Source: Actinomycetota bacterium
GTDB taxonomy: Bacteria; Actinomycetota; CADDZG01; JAHWKV01
Direction of reading: 5' to 3'
Assembly: GCA_030447305.1 (NCBI GenBank)
Contig: JAUJPC010000001.1
Coordinates: 62,001-126,000 of the forward strand
Length of the DNA stretch: 64,000 bases
Below are positions 18,312-27,201 of the stretch, piece by piece. The translations under genes and the position numbers were made by a program. Each line of letters starts with the position of its first letter. Positions within the stretch are counted from its first letter, which is position 1. The notes below the pieces were generated by a model. That model searched no databases. It was not told the DNA's origin and saw only the letters and a program-made list of their open reading frames with translations.

Positions 18312-19180
18312 TGCCCGACCCGAAACCTGGTGTGAGAAGAGTCCTGGTGACCGGCGGCGGCGGCCAGCTCGGCCGCGCCTTTGCCGCCCTCCTGCCCGGC
18401 GCCGTGGTTCTGAACCGCGAAGCCCTCGACATAACGGACAACTCGGCAGTGCAGAGAGTGTTCGACGAGGTTCGACCCGAGGTGGTCTACAACGCCGCCG
18501 CCTACACCGCAGTCGACAGGGCGGAGGCTGAGCCGGAACGGGCCCGCCGCGTCAACGCTGACGCAGTGGTCTCTCTCGCCACAGCTGCCCGCCGGCACGA
18601 TGCTCTGCTGGTTCAGTTTTCTTCCGACTACATCTTCCCGGGGGATGCCGGTCCCTACACCGAGCTGGATCGGACGCTGCCGCTGTCGGTTTACGGACGC
18701 ACCAAGCTCCAGGGAGAGGTGGCGGTCAGGTCGTCAGGAGGCCGCTACCTGATTGTTCGGACGTCGTGGGTCTTCGGGGAGGGCAGCAACTTCGTCCGCA
18801 GGATCGTGGACGCCGCCGCCCGGCTCGATGAGGTGAAGGTGGTCGACGATCAGCACGGGCGGCCGACCTACGCGCCGGACCTGGCGGAGGGGGTCGTGGC
18901 TCTCGTAGAAGCCGGATGCACCGGCGTCTACAACCTGGTAGGGGGAGGGGAGGCGGTCTCCTGGGCAGGCTTGGCTGAGAGCGCCATTGTGGCCGCAGGG
19001 TTCTCCTGTAGGGTGCTGCCGGTGACCACCGAGCAGTACTATGCAGACAAGAAGGGCCCGATCGCTGTGCGCCCGGCCAACTCCGAGCTGGACTGCTCCA
19101 AGGCCCGGGAGGCGGGAGTTTGCCTCAGGCCGTGGCCCCAGGCAGTTGCCGAGTACGTGAAGGAGTTGAGGCTTTCTTGA
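18311..19180 (+). CDS. rmlD: dTDP-4-dehydrorhamnose reductase RmlD, 289 aa
   Basis: Final reductase of dTDP-L-rhamnose synthesis. The N-terminal Rossmann motif is VTGGGGQLGRAF, with YNAAAYTAVDRAE, SSDYIFPG and the active-site YGRTKLQGE (Tyr/Lys), all classical RmlD. GTG at 18,311 overlaps the rmlC stop; a second GTG at 18,332 lies directly before the Rossmann strand and is an equally good start. The stop overlaps the TTG start of rmlA. A frame open to 17,735 upstream is only the shadow of rmlC. Confidence 0.93.
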   Translation: MPDPKPGVRRVLVTGGGGQLGRAFAALLPGAVVLNREALDITDNSAVQRVFDEVRPEVVYNAAAYTAVDRAEAEPERARRVNADAVVSLATAARRHDALLVQFSSDYIFPGDAGPYTELDRTLPLSVYGRTKLQGEVAVRSSGGRYLIVRTSWVFGEGSNFVRRIVDAAARLDEVKVVDDQHGRPTYAPDLAEGVVALVEAGCTGVYNLVGGGEAVSWAGLAESAIVAAGFSCRVLPVTTEQYYADKKGPIAVRPANSELDCSKAREAGVCLRPWPQAVAEYVKELRLS

Positions 19181-19914
19181 AGGGCGTGGTCCTTGCCGGC
19201 GGCTTCGGAACGCGGTTTCACCCAGTCACCCGTGTAGTCAACAAGCACCTGCTCGACGTGTTCGACGAGCCAATGGTCTACTACCCCATCCGTTCGCTGG
19301 CCGCGGCCGGCATCACCGACATCGTTCTCGTGACCATCACCGAGTCGATGGAGCAGTTCCACAGCCTGTTGGGGAACGGATCCGAGCTGGGTGTTTCCAT
19401 CGAATACGCTCACCAGGAGGGAGCCGGCGGCATCGCCGAGGCCCTGCTCCAGGCCGCCCCGATCGTCGGCTCAGACGACGTGATGGTGGTGCTCGGGGAC
19501 AACATCTTCCAGGATAGTCTGCTCGGCTACGCCGAGAGCTTTCAGGAACAGGGCAAGGGAGCCAAGATACTGCTCAAGCAGGTCTCGTTGGACGATGCAC
19601 TCCGATTTGGCGTGGCCGAGGTGAGAGACGGCAAGATCATAGGCATCGAGGAGAAGCCGGCCTCCCCCAAGAGCGACCTGATCGTCACCGGCTGCTACTT
19701 GTATGACGACCGGGTCTTCGACCTGATCGGCACCCTTAAGCCATCCGCCCGGGGCGAGCTGGAGGTGACGGATCTCAACAACCTCTACGTCGAGGAGGGG
19801 ACCATGAGCTACGAGGTCCTGCGGGGTTGGTGGACCGATGCCGGAACGCCGGCAAGCAAGCTGAAGGCTTCGATTCTGGTGGCCCTCGAGAAGGGGGTCA
19901 CCTTTCACCGCTGA
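19177..19914 (+). CDS. rmlA: Glucose-1-phosphate thymidylyltransferase RmlA-like, 245 aa
   Basis: First step of the pathway: dTTP plus glucose-1-phosphate to dTDP-glucose. The nucleotidyl-transferase signature GVVLAGGFGTRFHPVT is at the N-terminus, with NKHLLDVFDEPMVYYPI, VVLGDNIFQ (metal site) and GIEEKPASPKSD. It is the short form, about 245 residues, without the C-terminal extension of enterobacterial RmlA. The start is TTG at 19,177, overlapping rmlD as TTGA. With rmlBCD it completes the four-step set in the order B-C-D-A. Confidence 0.9.
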   Translation: MKGVVLAGGFGTRFHPVTRVVNKHLLDVFDEPMVYYPIRSLAAAGITDIVLVTITESMEQFHSLLGNGSELGVSIEYAHQEGAGGIAEALLQAAPIVGSDDVMVVLGDNIFQDSLLGYAESFQEQGKGAKILLKQVSLDDALRFGVAEVRDGKIIGIEEKPASPKSDLIVTGCYLYDDRVFDLIGTLKPSARGELEVTDLNNLYVEEGTMSYEVLRGWWTDAGTPASKLKASILVALEKGVTFHR

Positions 19915-20004
19915 GCGGGATGCCGGAGGTGCCGCCGGCCAGAGACTCACCATCGAGAACCAAACAGCCGGCTTCTCGCTAGGCGGGCGCAGGGGGCTGC
20001 CTAA

Positions 20005-21006
20005 ATGCGAGTTCTCGTAACCGGAGCCGGCGGCTTCGTGGGCGGCTACCTCATCTCGCACCTTCTGGACGTGGGGCACGAGGTGGTGGCTTCCTCGTTG
20101 GAGCCTCCGGCGGACGTCCAGGAGGGTTTGGTCAGCTGGGAGGTGTTGGAGCTCACCGATGCGCCGGCAGTCTGTAGCTGTGTGGCTGCTGTGCAGCCCG
20201 AGGGCATCATCCACTGCGCCGCCCAAGCATCGGTCGGAGGATCGTGGAATGACCCGACGACGACCTACCGCAGCAACATCGAGGGCACGGGCAACCTGCT
20301 CGCGGCCGCCAAAGAGCTGAGACCCAGGATGGTGCTGATCGGGTCCGCTCAGCAGTATGCCCGTACGGCGCATGAGGAACGTTTAACCGAGACGAGTCCC
20401 CAGGCAGCTAGTTCGCCCTACGCCTTGACCAAGATTGCCCAGGAGCATATGGGCCGGATGTATCTGGATCGCTATCAGGTTCCTGTCGTCTTAACGCGAT
20501 CGTTCAACCACACCGGCCCGGGTCAGAGTGTCCAGTATGCCGTAGGGTCCTTCTGTTCCCAGATTGCCCGGCTGGAGCGCGCCGGGGGCGGCGAGATGCA
20601 CGTCGGCAACCTGGATTCCCGGCGCGATTTTCTCGACGTGCGGGACGTCGTCCGTGCTTATACCCTTTTGCTCGAAGGTGGAGTCCCCGGCGAGCCGTAC
20701 AACATCTGCTCCGGCAGGGCAGTACGCATGGGAGAGGTTTTGGATAAGCTGCTGGAAGTTACGGGCCTCAAAGGCCGGGTTCAGGTGCAACAGTTGACGA
20801 AGGCTGTGGGGTCCGTGGCGGGCGACTCCAGCCTTCGGAGCCCCCCAGGACCCCACAGCCTTCACGCCTCGGCCGGAGCGGACCTTCTTGTGGGTGATCC
20901 AACGAAGGTGCAGGCGAAGCTGGGTTGGCGGCCCGAGATCCCCCTGGACCGCTCCCTCGTCGAGACTCTCGACTGGTACCGGTCAGAAGTGGAGAGAAAC
21001 AAATGA
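20005..21006 (+). CDS. GDP-4-keto-6-deoxymannose reductase-like SDR with in-frame palindromic insert, 333 aa
   Basis: An extended SDR resembling GDP-6-deoxy-D-mannose reductase (RMD): [12 protein letters not shown] at the N-terminus, [21 protein letters not shown], the active-site [23 protein letters not shown] and [18 protein letters not shown]. Near the C-terminus, between VQVQQ and the conserved VGDPTK motif, about 22 residues (containing [10 protein letters not shown] and PPGPHS) are encoded by the palindromic repeat at 20,799-20,863. They are not part of the normal family fold, and the frame remains open through them. The ATGA overlap with gmd fits the pair: GMD makes the keto sugar, RMD reduces it to GDP-rhamnose. 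Whether the enzyme stays active is unknown. Confidence 0.87.
   Translation: MRVLVTGAGGFVGGYLISHLLDVGHEVVASSLEPPADVQEGLVSWEVLELTDAPAVCSCVAAVQPEGIIHCAAQASVGGSWNDPTTTYRSNIEGTGNLLAAAKELRPRMVLIGSAQQYARTAHEERLTETSPQAASSPYALTKIAQEHMGRMYLDRYQVPVVLTRSFNHTGPGQSVQYAVGSFCSQIARLERAGGGEMHVGNLDSRRDFLDVRDVVRAYTLLLEGGVPGEPYNICSGRAVRMGEVLDKLLEVTGLKGRVQVQQLTKAVGSVAGDSSLRSPPGPHSLHASAGADLLVGDPTKVQAKLGWRPEIPLDRSLVETLDWYRSEVERNK
20799..20863 (+). repeat. 65-bp palindromic repeat, copy 1, inside a coding sequence
   Basis: Perfect 16-bp arms GAAGGCTGTGGGGTCC and GGACCCCACAGCCTTC flank a 33-base middle with an inner CTCC/GGAG pairing. It differs from copy 2 (36,722-36,786) at two positions, both in the inner loop. 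It lies in frame within the RMD-like gene. It has no T-run, so it is not an ordinary terminator. Confidence 0.9.
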
Positions 21007-22004
21007 AGAAGGCGTTGATTACCGGAGTGACCGGCCAGGACGGGTCCTACCTGGCCGAGCTGCTCCTGGCAAAGGGCTATGAGGTCCACGGTGTGGTCCG
21101 GCGGTCTTCCTCGTTCAACAGCGCCCGGCTGGACGGTGTCTACCGGGATCCTCACGAGTCCGGCGTCCAGTTCTTCAAGCACTATGCCGACCTCTCCGAT
21201 GGTTCGTCGCTCACCTGCTTGATCCGGGATATCCAACCCGATGAGGTCTACAACCTCGCGGCTCAGAGCCATGTCCGGGTGTCGTTCGAGATTCCCGAGT
21301 ACACCGGCGACATCACCGGCCTTGGAGTGGCTCGAATCCTCGAGGCCGTGCGGACCGCCGGCGTGCCGACGCGGTTCTATCAGGCATCATCTTCCGAGAT
21401 GTTCGGCGCCAGCCCCGCGCCGCAGGATGAGAGCACGCCGTTTGTGCCGCAGAGTCCCTACGGCGCCGCGAAGCTGTACGGCCACTGGATCACCGTCAAC
21501 TACCGCGAGGCTCACGGCCTTTTTGCCTGCAGCGGGATCCTGTTCAACCATGAATCGCCCCGAAGGGGCGAGAACTTCGTCACCCGAAAGGTCTCCCGGG
21601 CGGTGGCGCGCATCAAAGCAGGGATGCAGGAAAAGCTTTATATGGGCAATCTGGATGCGCTGCGCGACTGGGGCTACGCTCCCGAGTACGTCGAAGCTAT
21701 GTGGATGATGCTTCAGCAGGACGAGCCGGACGATTACGTGGTGGCCACCGGAGAAGCCCATACCCCAAGGGAGTTCTGCGAGGTGGCTTTCTCCCATGTC
21801 GGGTTGGATTGGGAAAAGTACGTCGAGATTGATCCCCGCTACTACCGCCCCACGGAGGTTCACCACCTGCTGGGTGACGCCACAAAGGCCCGTAATGAGC
21901 TGGGCTGGTCCCCGAAGACCGACTTTAGGGAGCTGGTACGACTGATGGTCGACGCGGACGTCCGACTCTTGGATGACGAGATGAGCGGACGGCTGGTTAG
22001 GTGA
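21003..22004 (+). CDS. gmd: GDP-mannose 4,6-dehydratase, 333 aa
   Basis: Converts GDP-mannose to GDP-4-keto-6-deoxymannose. The N-terminus [17 protein letters not shown] is diagnostic, with VRRSSSFN, the catalytic ASSSEMFG (Ser and Glu), [12 protein letters not shown] (Tyr/Lys) and the NADP-site [15 protein letters not shown]. The start ATG 21,003 overlaps the stop of the RMD-like gene; the frame is open further upstream but without family similarity. The stop is followed at once by the GalE-like gene. The donor GDP-mannose could come from the phosphomannomutase encoded at 38,146. Confidence 0.94.
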   Translation: MKKALITGVTGQDGSYLAELLLAKGYEVHGVVRRSSSFNSARLDGVYRDPHESGVQFFKHYADLSDGSSLTCLIRDIQPDEVYNLAAQSHVRVSFEIPEYTGDITGLGVARILEAVRTAGVPTRFYQASSSEMFGASPAPQDESTPFVPQSPYGAAKLYGHWITVNYREAHGLFACSGILFNHESPRRGENFVTRKVSRAVARIKAGMQEKLYMGNLDALRDWGYAPEYVEAMWMMLQQDEPDDYVVATGEAHTPREFCEVAFSHVGLDWEKYVEIDPRYYRPTEVHHLLGDATKARNELGWSPKTDFRELVRLMVDADVRLLDDEMSGRLVR

Positions 22005-22006
22005 CC

Positions 22007-22939
22007 ATGAAGGCACTCGTGACCGGCGGCGCCGGGTTCATCGGCAGCCACATGGTGGACCGGCTGGTCGGCGAGGGCAGGGAGGTGAGGGTCATCGACA
22101 ATCTCTCCTCCGGTGAGCAGCGTCTCGGCTTTCTCAAGACGGCCGGAGTGGAGGTCGATCGTCTGGACATCCGCGAAGTGCAGTCGGCAAAGCTGATCGA
22201 GAGCTTTCGACCGGACGAGATCTACCATTTCGCCGCTCAGATGGACGTACGCCGCTCGGTCGTCGACCCGATATACGACGCCGACGTCAACGTGCTTGGG
22301 ACGCTGACGATCCTCGGAGCCGCCGCCAAGGTGGGTGCACGGGTGATAACGGCCTCCTCCGGAGGCTGCATCTACGGAGAGGCAGACCCGGATCGCTTCC
22401 CGCTGGATGAGCAGACCCCCAAGAACCCCGACTCGCCTTACGGCATAACGAAGTCCGTGATGGAGGACTACCTGCGGTTCTATAAGAGTGTCTCCGGCCT
22501 GCAGTACGCCAACCTTGCTCTGGGCAACGTCTACGGGCCGCGCCAGGATCCGGCCGGGGAGGCCGGGGTGGTGGCCATCTTTGGGTTGAGGTTGCTGAAA
22601 GGCGAGCCCTGCTACATCTTCGGCGACGGAACACAGACCCGCGACTATGTCTACGTAGGGGACGTGATCCAGGCGTTCTTCGCGGCGTCCTGCAAAGGCG
22701 AGGGGGAGACGTTCAACATTGGCACGGGGCTACAGACAAGCGTCAACGACCTCTACGGCATCCTGGCCGAGATCTGCGGTGTGGACGCCGAGCCGGAGTA
22801 CAAGCCGGCGAGGGCGGGGGAGTTGGCACGCAGCTGTCTGAACAGCGCCAAGGCCGGCCGGCTGCTTGGCTGGAGCCCGCAGAAGAACCTGGACGACGGA
22901 CTGGCCGAGACGGTGGAGTTTCTGCGAACCCAGCTATAG
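22007..22939 (+). CDS. UDP-glucose 4-epimerase-like SDR, 310 aa
   Basis: An extended SDR of the GalE group: VTGGAGFIGSHMVD, YHFAAQMDVRRSV, SSGGCIYGE, SPYGITKSVMEDY (Tyr/Lys), NVYGPRQDPAGEAGVVAIF and GDGTQTRDYVYVGDV. It probably interconverts a UDP-hexose or related sugar at C4; C2 or C5 substrates cannot be excluded. ATG at 22,007 gives MKALVTGG; GTG at 22,001 overlapping the gmd stop (GTGA) is a possible alternative. It is the last gene of the sugar-nucleotide operon, followed by a diverged palindromic repeat. Confidence 0.88.
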   Translation: MKALVTGGAGFIGSHMVDRLVGEGREVRVIDNLSSGEQRLGFLKTAGVEVDRLDIREVQSAKLIESFRPDEIYHFAAQMDVRRSVVDPIYDADVNVLGTLTILGAAAKVGARVITASSGGCIYGEADPDRFPLDEQTPKNPDSPYGITKSVMEDYLRFYKSVSGLQYANLALGNVYGPRQDPAGEAGVVAIFGLRLLKGEPCYIFGDGTQTRDYVYVGDVIQAFFAASCKGEGETFNIGTGLQTSVNDLYGILAEICGVDAEPEYKPARAGELARSCLNSAKAGRLLGWSPQKNLDDGLAETVEFLRTQL

Positions 22940-22973
22940 GGAATTCCCCCCACCTTATGACCATTGAATAAAG

Positions 22974-23036
22974 AAGAGGTTCTGGTCCGAGGCGGGCGAC
23001 TCCAGCTGTCGAAGCCTCCTGGACCCGAACCCCTTT
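22974..23036 (+). repeat. Diverged third copy of the palindromic repeat, between convergent genes
   Basis: The central segment GGCGGGCGACTCCAGCT is shared exactly with the other copies, and the arms GGTTCTGGTCC (22,978-22,988) and GGACCCGAACC (23,021-23,031) form a stem with one mismatch although their sequence differs from the other copies. The element lies between the GalE-like gene and the end of fbiB and may act as a hairpin for both transcripts. Confidence 0.7.
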
Positions 23037-23049
23037 TGAGGCACGGGAG

Positions 23050-23763
23050 CTACAGGAACAGATCCTCGTGCGCCGGCCGCACCAGCTCCTTGGCGGTGCC
23101 CCGGCCCCGCGTAATGGGGGCGCCCCGAATGACGGCTACCGGAACCCCCAGCGCTTTGCCCATGACCATCTCGGCGGTACCGGCCAGCTCGTCGGCGATT
23201 GCAATGTTCGTCACCTTAAGCAAGGTCCCAAAGCTGTCGGTGCGGTCCCGGTAGTTGATCGTCGGAAGCATCCCGGCCACGCCGATGGCCACGTTGGTCT
23301 GGCCGTTTCTCCACGCCCGGCCGAACGTGTCGCAGATGATGACCGCCACGTCGGCCTCCGTCACCCGCTTCAAACGGCTGCGGATGCTACGTGCGGACCG
23401 GTCGGGGTCCAAAGGAAGCAGCGTCACCTTCCCCGGCTCGACGTTCGACGCATCGATCCCTGCGCTGGCGCACACGAAGCCATGCCGGGTCCTGGTGATG
23501 GCTATCGGTCCGTTCCGTCTCAAAAAGGTCGCTCCCTCCCTGGTGATGACGGCGTCCCGGACCTCCCAATCGCCCTCCGGCATCTCGGCCAACCGGCCCT
23601 CCGCCTTTGAGACGATCTTGTGGGTCACCACCACGACATCGTCGTCACGCAGGTCGACGCCTACATCGGCGCACGCAGCGAGGATGCGGTCGGCCACGTT
23701 GTCGCCCTTGAAGAACTCACCCTCTATCCTCACGCCGAAGACCGATATCGCCGGGATGTTCAC
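23050..23763 (-). CDS. fbiB: F420-0:gamma-glutamyl ligase (FbiB N-terminal/CofE type), 237 aa
   Basis: Adds L-glutamate residues to F420-0 using GTP. Marks include IEGEFFKGDNVADRI, VVVVTHKIVSKAEGR, the ICDTFGRAWRNGQTNVAIG core and the final GAPITRGRG. It is 237 residues, so it corresponds to archaeal CofE and only the first domain of mycobacterial FbiB; the C-terminal FMN-binding domain that reduces dehydro-F420 is absent. GTG at 23,763 overlaps the fbiA stop (GTGA), so the two are coupled. The longer frame before it is shadow of fbiA. Confidence 0.92.
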   Translation of the reverse strand: MNIPAISVFGVRIEGEFFKGDNVADRILAACADVGVDLRDDDVVVVTHKIVSKAEGRLAEMPEGDWEVRDAVITREGATFLRRNGPIAITRTRHGFVCASAGIDASNVEPGKVTLLPLDPDRSARSIRSRLKRVTEADVAVIICDTFGRAWRNGQTNVAIGVAGMLPTINYRDRTDSFGTLLKVTNIAIADELAGTAEMVMGKALGVPVAVIRGAPITRGRGTAKELVRPAHEDLFL

Positions 23764-24701
23764 AGCTGAAGGATCTCCTTTGCCAGCAACTCCGCTTCGG
23801 CCGGAGAGTGCATGATGGTCTGGGTTACCAGGGTCCTCACCCCAAGGGCCTCGATGCGACTTGCCTGTGCGGCGTCCGCCCGGTCCAGCACCATCGTCCC
23901 GCAAAAGTCACGGTATAGGGCCGCCACCCCGGTTGGCGTGGCCTCGGCTCCCACCACCGGGAGCAGCGTGGCCGCCGGCCCCTTCAACGCCGCACCGGCA
24001 ATGATCGGGGAGATGGCCGCGACGTCCTCCCTGCGGCGGGCTATGGTCTCCCTGATCCCGGGCACCGCCAGGATTGGACCGATGCTGAGCACCGGGTTAG
24101 ACGGGCACACGAGAATCCGGTCCGCCTGCTCGATGGCCTCCATCACGCCGGGAGCGGGGGAGGCGGCCCGGGCGCCGTCGAAGGTGACGGCGGCGACCCC
24201 TTCGGAGTGGCGCCGCTTCACGAAGTACTCCTGGAAGTCCCGCGTGACGCCGTCCAGCGTGACGATCTTGGTCCGGACGGGCTCATTGCTCATAGGAAGA
24301 ATTCTGGCGGTCACCCCCAAGCTGGTGCGAATGTGGTCGGTGATCTGCGTCAGGGTCATCCCCTCGGCCAGCCAGTTGGTACGAGCCATGTGCGTGCCGA
24401 TGTCCCGGTCCTTCAAGGTGAACCAGGTGTCGATTCCGTAGCCGGCGATCTGGGTCAGGGCGTGGGTTGTGTCACCGGCGATGCCCCAGCCCGCGGTGTC
24501 GACGATGCCGGCAAGCGTGTACGAGACGATGTCCAGGTCGGGACTTACGTGCAGGCCGTACATCACCGAGTCATCCCCGGTGTTGCCTATGACGGTCACA
24601 GTCTCCGCGGGTACGGCCCTGGTCAGGCCCCTCAGGAAACGGGCAGCACCGACTCCGCCCGCAAGTGCCGTGATCTTTGTCGTGGTGATGGCTTCCTCCA
24701 T
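23760..24701 (-). CDS. fbiA: 2-phospho-L-lactate (or PEP) transferase FbiA/CofD, 313 aa
   Basis: Transfers the phospholactyl or phosphoenolpyruvyl group to the deazaflavin Fo. The N-terminal LAGGVGAARFLRGL binds substrate, and NTGDDSVMYGLHVSPDLDIV is the family's signature. GIAGDTTHAL and CPSNPVLSIGPIL are also conserved. It overlaps fbiB downstream and diverges from fbiC across only 55 bases, so all three F420 genes can be controlled from one short region. In Mycobacterium fbiA and fbiB also follow each other near whiB2. Confidence 0.93.
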   Translation of the reverse strand: MEEAITTTKITALAGGVGAARFLRGLTRAVPAETVTVIGNTGDDSVMYGLHVSPDLDIVSYTLAGIVDTAGWGIAGDTTHALTQIAGYGIDTWFTLKDRDIGTHMARTNWLAEGMTLTQITDHIRTSLGVTARILPMSNEPVRTKIVTLDGVTRDFQEYFVKRRHSEGVAAVTFDGARAASPAPGVMEAIEQADRILVCPSNPVLSIGPILAVPGIRETIARRREDVAAISPIIAGAALKGPAATLLPVVGAEATPTGVAALYRDFCGTMVLDRADAAQASRIEALGVRTLVTQTIMHSPAEAELLAKEILQL

Positions 24702-24756
24702 GCCGAGCCGGCGTTTTCACAGACCCCGAGCGAGGACAGTATCATCGGGCATCGCG

Positions 24757-27132
24757 ATGACTGACAGCCCGGAAGTCCACGACCTCGTCTCCACGCTGGA
24801 ATCCGGAGACCATCGACGTTTGATCTCGCAGGCGGCAGAAGTACGGGATGCGGCGTGGGGCAATATCGTCACCTACTCTCCCAAGGTTTTCATCCCGCTG
24901 ACCAAGCTGTGCCGTGATGTCTGCCACTACTGCACTTTCGCCCGCCCGCCGGTGGCCGGACGCAGGGCTTATCTAAGCCTCGACGAGGTTCTGGAGCTGG
25001 CTCGAACCGCAGCTTTGGCCGGCTGCAAGGAAGCGTTGTTCACCCTGGGGGACAAGCCGGAGCTGCGCTACAAGGCCGCAAGGGCCGAGCTGGCCGCAAT
25101 GGGTTATGCCACCACGCTGGAGTACCTGGCGGCGGCGGCCTCCGCGGTTCTCGAGGAAACTGGCCTCCTTCCCCACCTGAACCCCGGAGTCATGACACCG
25201 CAGGAGCTTGCGTTCCTGAGGAAGACCGGACCGTCGATGGGCGTCATGCTTGAGTCCACGTCCCGCAAGCTGCTCGACAAGGGTTTCGCTCACCACGGAT
25301 CGCCGGACAAGGACCCCGCGGTACGACTGGAGACCATCGATGAGGCGGGCCGCCAGAAGATTCCCTTCACCACCGGACTGCTGATCGGGATAGGTGAGAC
25401 TTGGAGCGACCGGGTGGAGACGCTCGCCGCCATTCGTGAGTCCCACCTGCGGTATGGCCATGTCCAGGAGGTCATAGTCCAGAACTTCCGCGCCAAGCGG
25501 CTCACGCCCATGCACTCGCACCCGGAGCCGGGATTGGAGGAGATGCTCGCCACCATCGCGCTGGCCCGCATCATCCTTCCTTCCGAGGTCGGCGTCCAGG
25601 CTCCGCCCAACCTGGCGGCGCCCTCCTCCAACGGCTCGGAAGCAGCCTCGATCCACGTAGCTGACCGCTCGCTCGTTCATTACCTGGAAGCCGGCATCAA
25701 CGATTGGGGCGGGGTGTCACCCGTCACGATCGACCACGTGAACCCGGAGGCTCCGTGGCCTGCCATCGAGCGGCTGAGAGCCGTGACCGAGTCGGCCGGA
25801 TTTCTGTTGATGCCCCGGTTGGGCGTCTACCCGCGGTACGCCTTCGACGCTCAGTGGGTGTCGAAGGAGGTCCGCCCCAAGGTCTTGAAGCATATGGACA
25901 CGCACGGTCTCGCCCGCGACACCTCGTGGTTTCCGGGCGCCTCCACGCCGCCGGCTGACCTCTTGAAATCCCCTGTCGGTTGGTCGGGAAGCCCGGCGGT
26001 TCGCAGGCGCAGGGCATTTGCGCAGGCTCTGGAAAAGGCGTTCGGCCCTTACGAGCTGACCGAAGAAGAGATTGCCACGCTGTTCACCGCCCGGGGACCC
26101 GAGCAGATGGATCTTTTTGAGGCGGCCGATGCGCTGCGGCGGGAGGTGAACGGCGACACCGTCACCTATGTCGTCAACCGAAACATCAACTACACGAACA
26201 TGTGCTACTTCAAGTGCGGCTTCTGCGCCTTCAGCAAGGGGCCGAAGTCGCTGAACCTCAGGGGCGACCCGTACCTGCTGGACCTGGACGAGATTGCCCG
26301 CCGGTCCGTCGAGGCCTGGATTGCCGGCGCGACCGAGGTGTGCCTGCAGGGGGGCATTCACCCGTCGTTTACCGGCGACTTTTACATAAGCGTGCTCAAG
26401 GCCATCAAGCTGGCGGTGCCGCACATCCACATCCACGCTTTTAGCCCGCTGGAGGTCTGGCAGGGAGCGGCCACCAAGGGAGTGAAGGTCAGGGACTTTC
26501 TGTGGGAGCTAAAGGACAATGGGCTGTCGAGCCTCCCCGGCACGGCCGCCGAGGTCCTCGACGACCGGATCCGGGAGGTGATCTGTCCCGACAAGATCAA
26601 CACCGCCCAGTGGTCCGAGGTGGCAAGGACTGCCCACGGCCTGGACCTTCGCATGACCACCACCATCATGTTCGGCCACGCCGATGACTTTTCCTCCTGG
26701 GCCCGGCATCTGGCGGTCCTGCGGGACATCCAGAAACAGACCGGCGGATTCACCGAGTTTGTTCCACTCCCATTCGTTCACATGGCGGCCCCCATCTACC
26801 TGAAGGGCAAGGCGAGGCGGGGCCCCACCTTTGAGGAGTCGATGCGGATGCACTCGGTCGCCAGGCTGGCGCTCAACCCCTGGATCAACAACATCCAGGT
26901 CTCCTGGGTGAAGATGGGTCCCGAGGGCTCACAGGCGGCCCTGAAGGCCGGGTGCAACGATCTGGGAGGAACGTTGATGAACGAAATCATCTCGCGGTCG
27001 GCGGGGGCGGCACATGGCCAGGAGCTGGGGCCCGATCAGATGCGCCGCCTCGCTGCCGAGATCGGGCGCCCCTGGGCGAGACGCAACACGGTTTACGACA
27101 TTTTGGAAACCGACCAGAGGGCGTTCGCCTAG
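24757..27132 (+). CDS. fbiC: Bifunctional Fo synthase FbiC (CofG-CofH fusion), 791 aa
   Basis: Makes the deazaflavin chromophore Fo from tyrosine and the riboflavin precursor 5-amino-6-ribitylamino-uracil. There are two radical SAM modules: CofG with CRDVCHYCTF (about residue 50) and CofH with CYFKCGFCAF (about residue 485), each a CxxxCxxC cluster. The middle contains the CofG end and linker. The fused form is typical of actinobacteria and some other lineages. ATG 24,757 was chosen because MTDSPEVHDL starts the family fold; the frame is open 96 codons further upstream only as the shadow of fbiA. Confidence 0.95.
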   Translation: MTDSPEVHDLVSTLESGDHRRLISQAAEVRDAAWGNIVTYSPKVFIPLTKLCRDVCHYCTFARPPVAGRRAYLSLDEVLELARTAALAGCKEALFTLGDKPELRYKAARAELAAMGYATTLEYLAAAASAVLEETGLLPHLNPGVMTPQELAFLRKTGPSMGVMLESTSRKLLDKGFAHHGSPDKDPAVRLETIDEAGRQKIPFTTGLLIGIGETWSDRVETLAAIRESHLRYGHVQEVIVQNFRAKRLTPMHSHPEPGLEEMLATIALARIILPSEVGVQAPPNLAAPSSNGSEAASIHVADRSLVHYLEAGINDWGGVSPVTIDHVNPEAPWPAIERLRAVTESAGFLLMPRLGVYPRYAFDAQWVSKEVRPKVLKHMDTHGLARDTSWFPGASTPPADLLKSPVGWSGSPAVRRRRAFAQALEKAFGPYELTEEEIATLFTARGPEQMDLFEAADALRREVNGDTVTYVVNRNINYTNMCYFKCGFCAFSKGPKSLNLRGDPYLLDLDEIARRSVEAWIAGATEVCLQGGIHPSFTGDFYISVLKAIKLAVPHIHIHAFSPLEVWQGAATKGVKVRDFLWELKDNGLSSLPGTAAEVLDDRIREVICPDKINTAQWSEVARTAHGLDLRMTTTIMFGHADDFSSWARHLAVLRDIQKQTGGFTEFVPLPFVHMAAPIYLKGKARRGPTFEESMRMHSVARLALNPWINNIQVSWVKMGPEGSQAALKAGCNDLGGTLMNEIISRSAGAAHGQELGPDQMRRLAAEIGRPWARRNTVYDILETDQRAFA

Positions 27133-27201
27133 CCGGCAGCTGCGGCAAAGAGTCCGGACAATCCGGGCTTACGCGCTGATGGCGAATACCATTACTCCGG
27201 T

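Noticed and set aside
20799-20863. The palindromic repeat as an ordinary rho-independent terminator
   Set aside because: It lies inside an open reading frame, has a 33-base middle with a conserved core and lacks a T-run.
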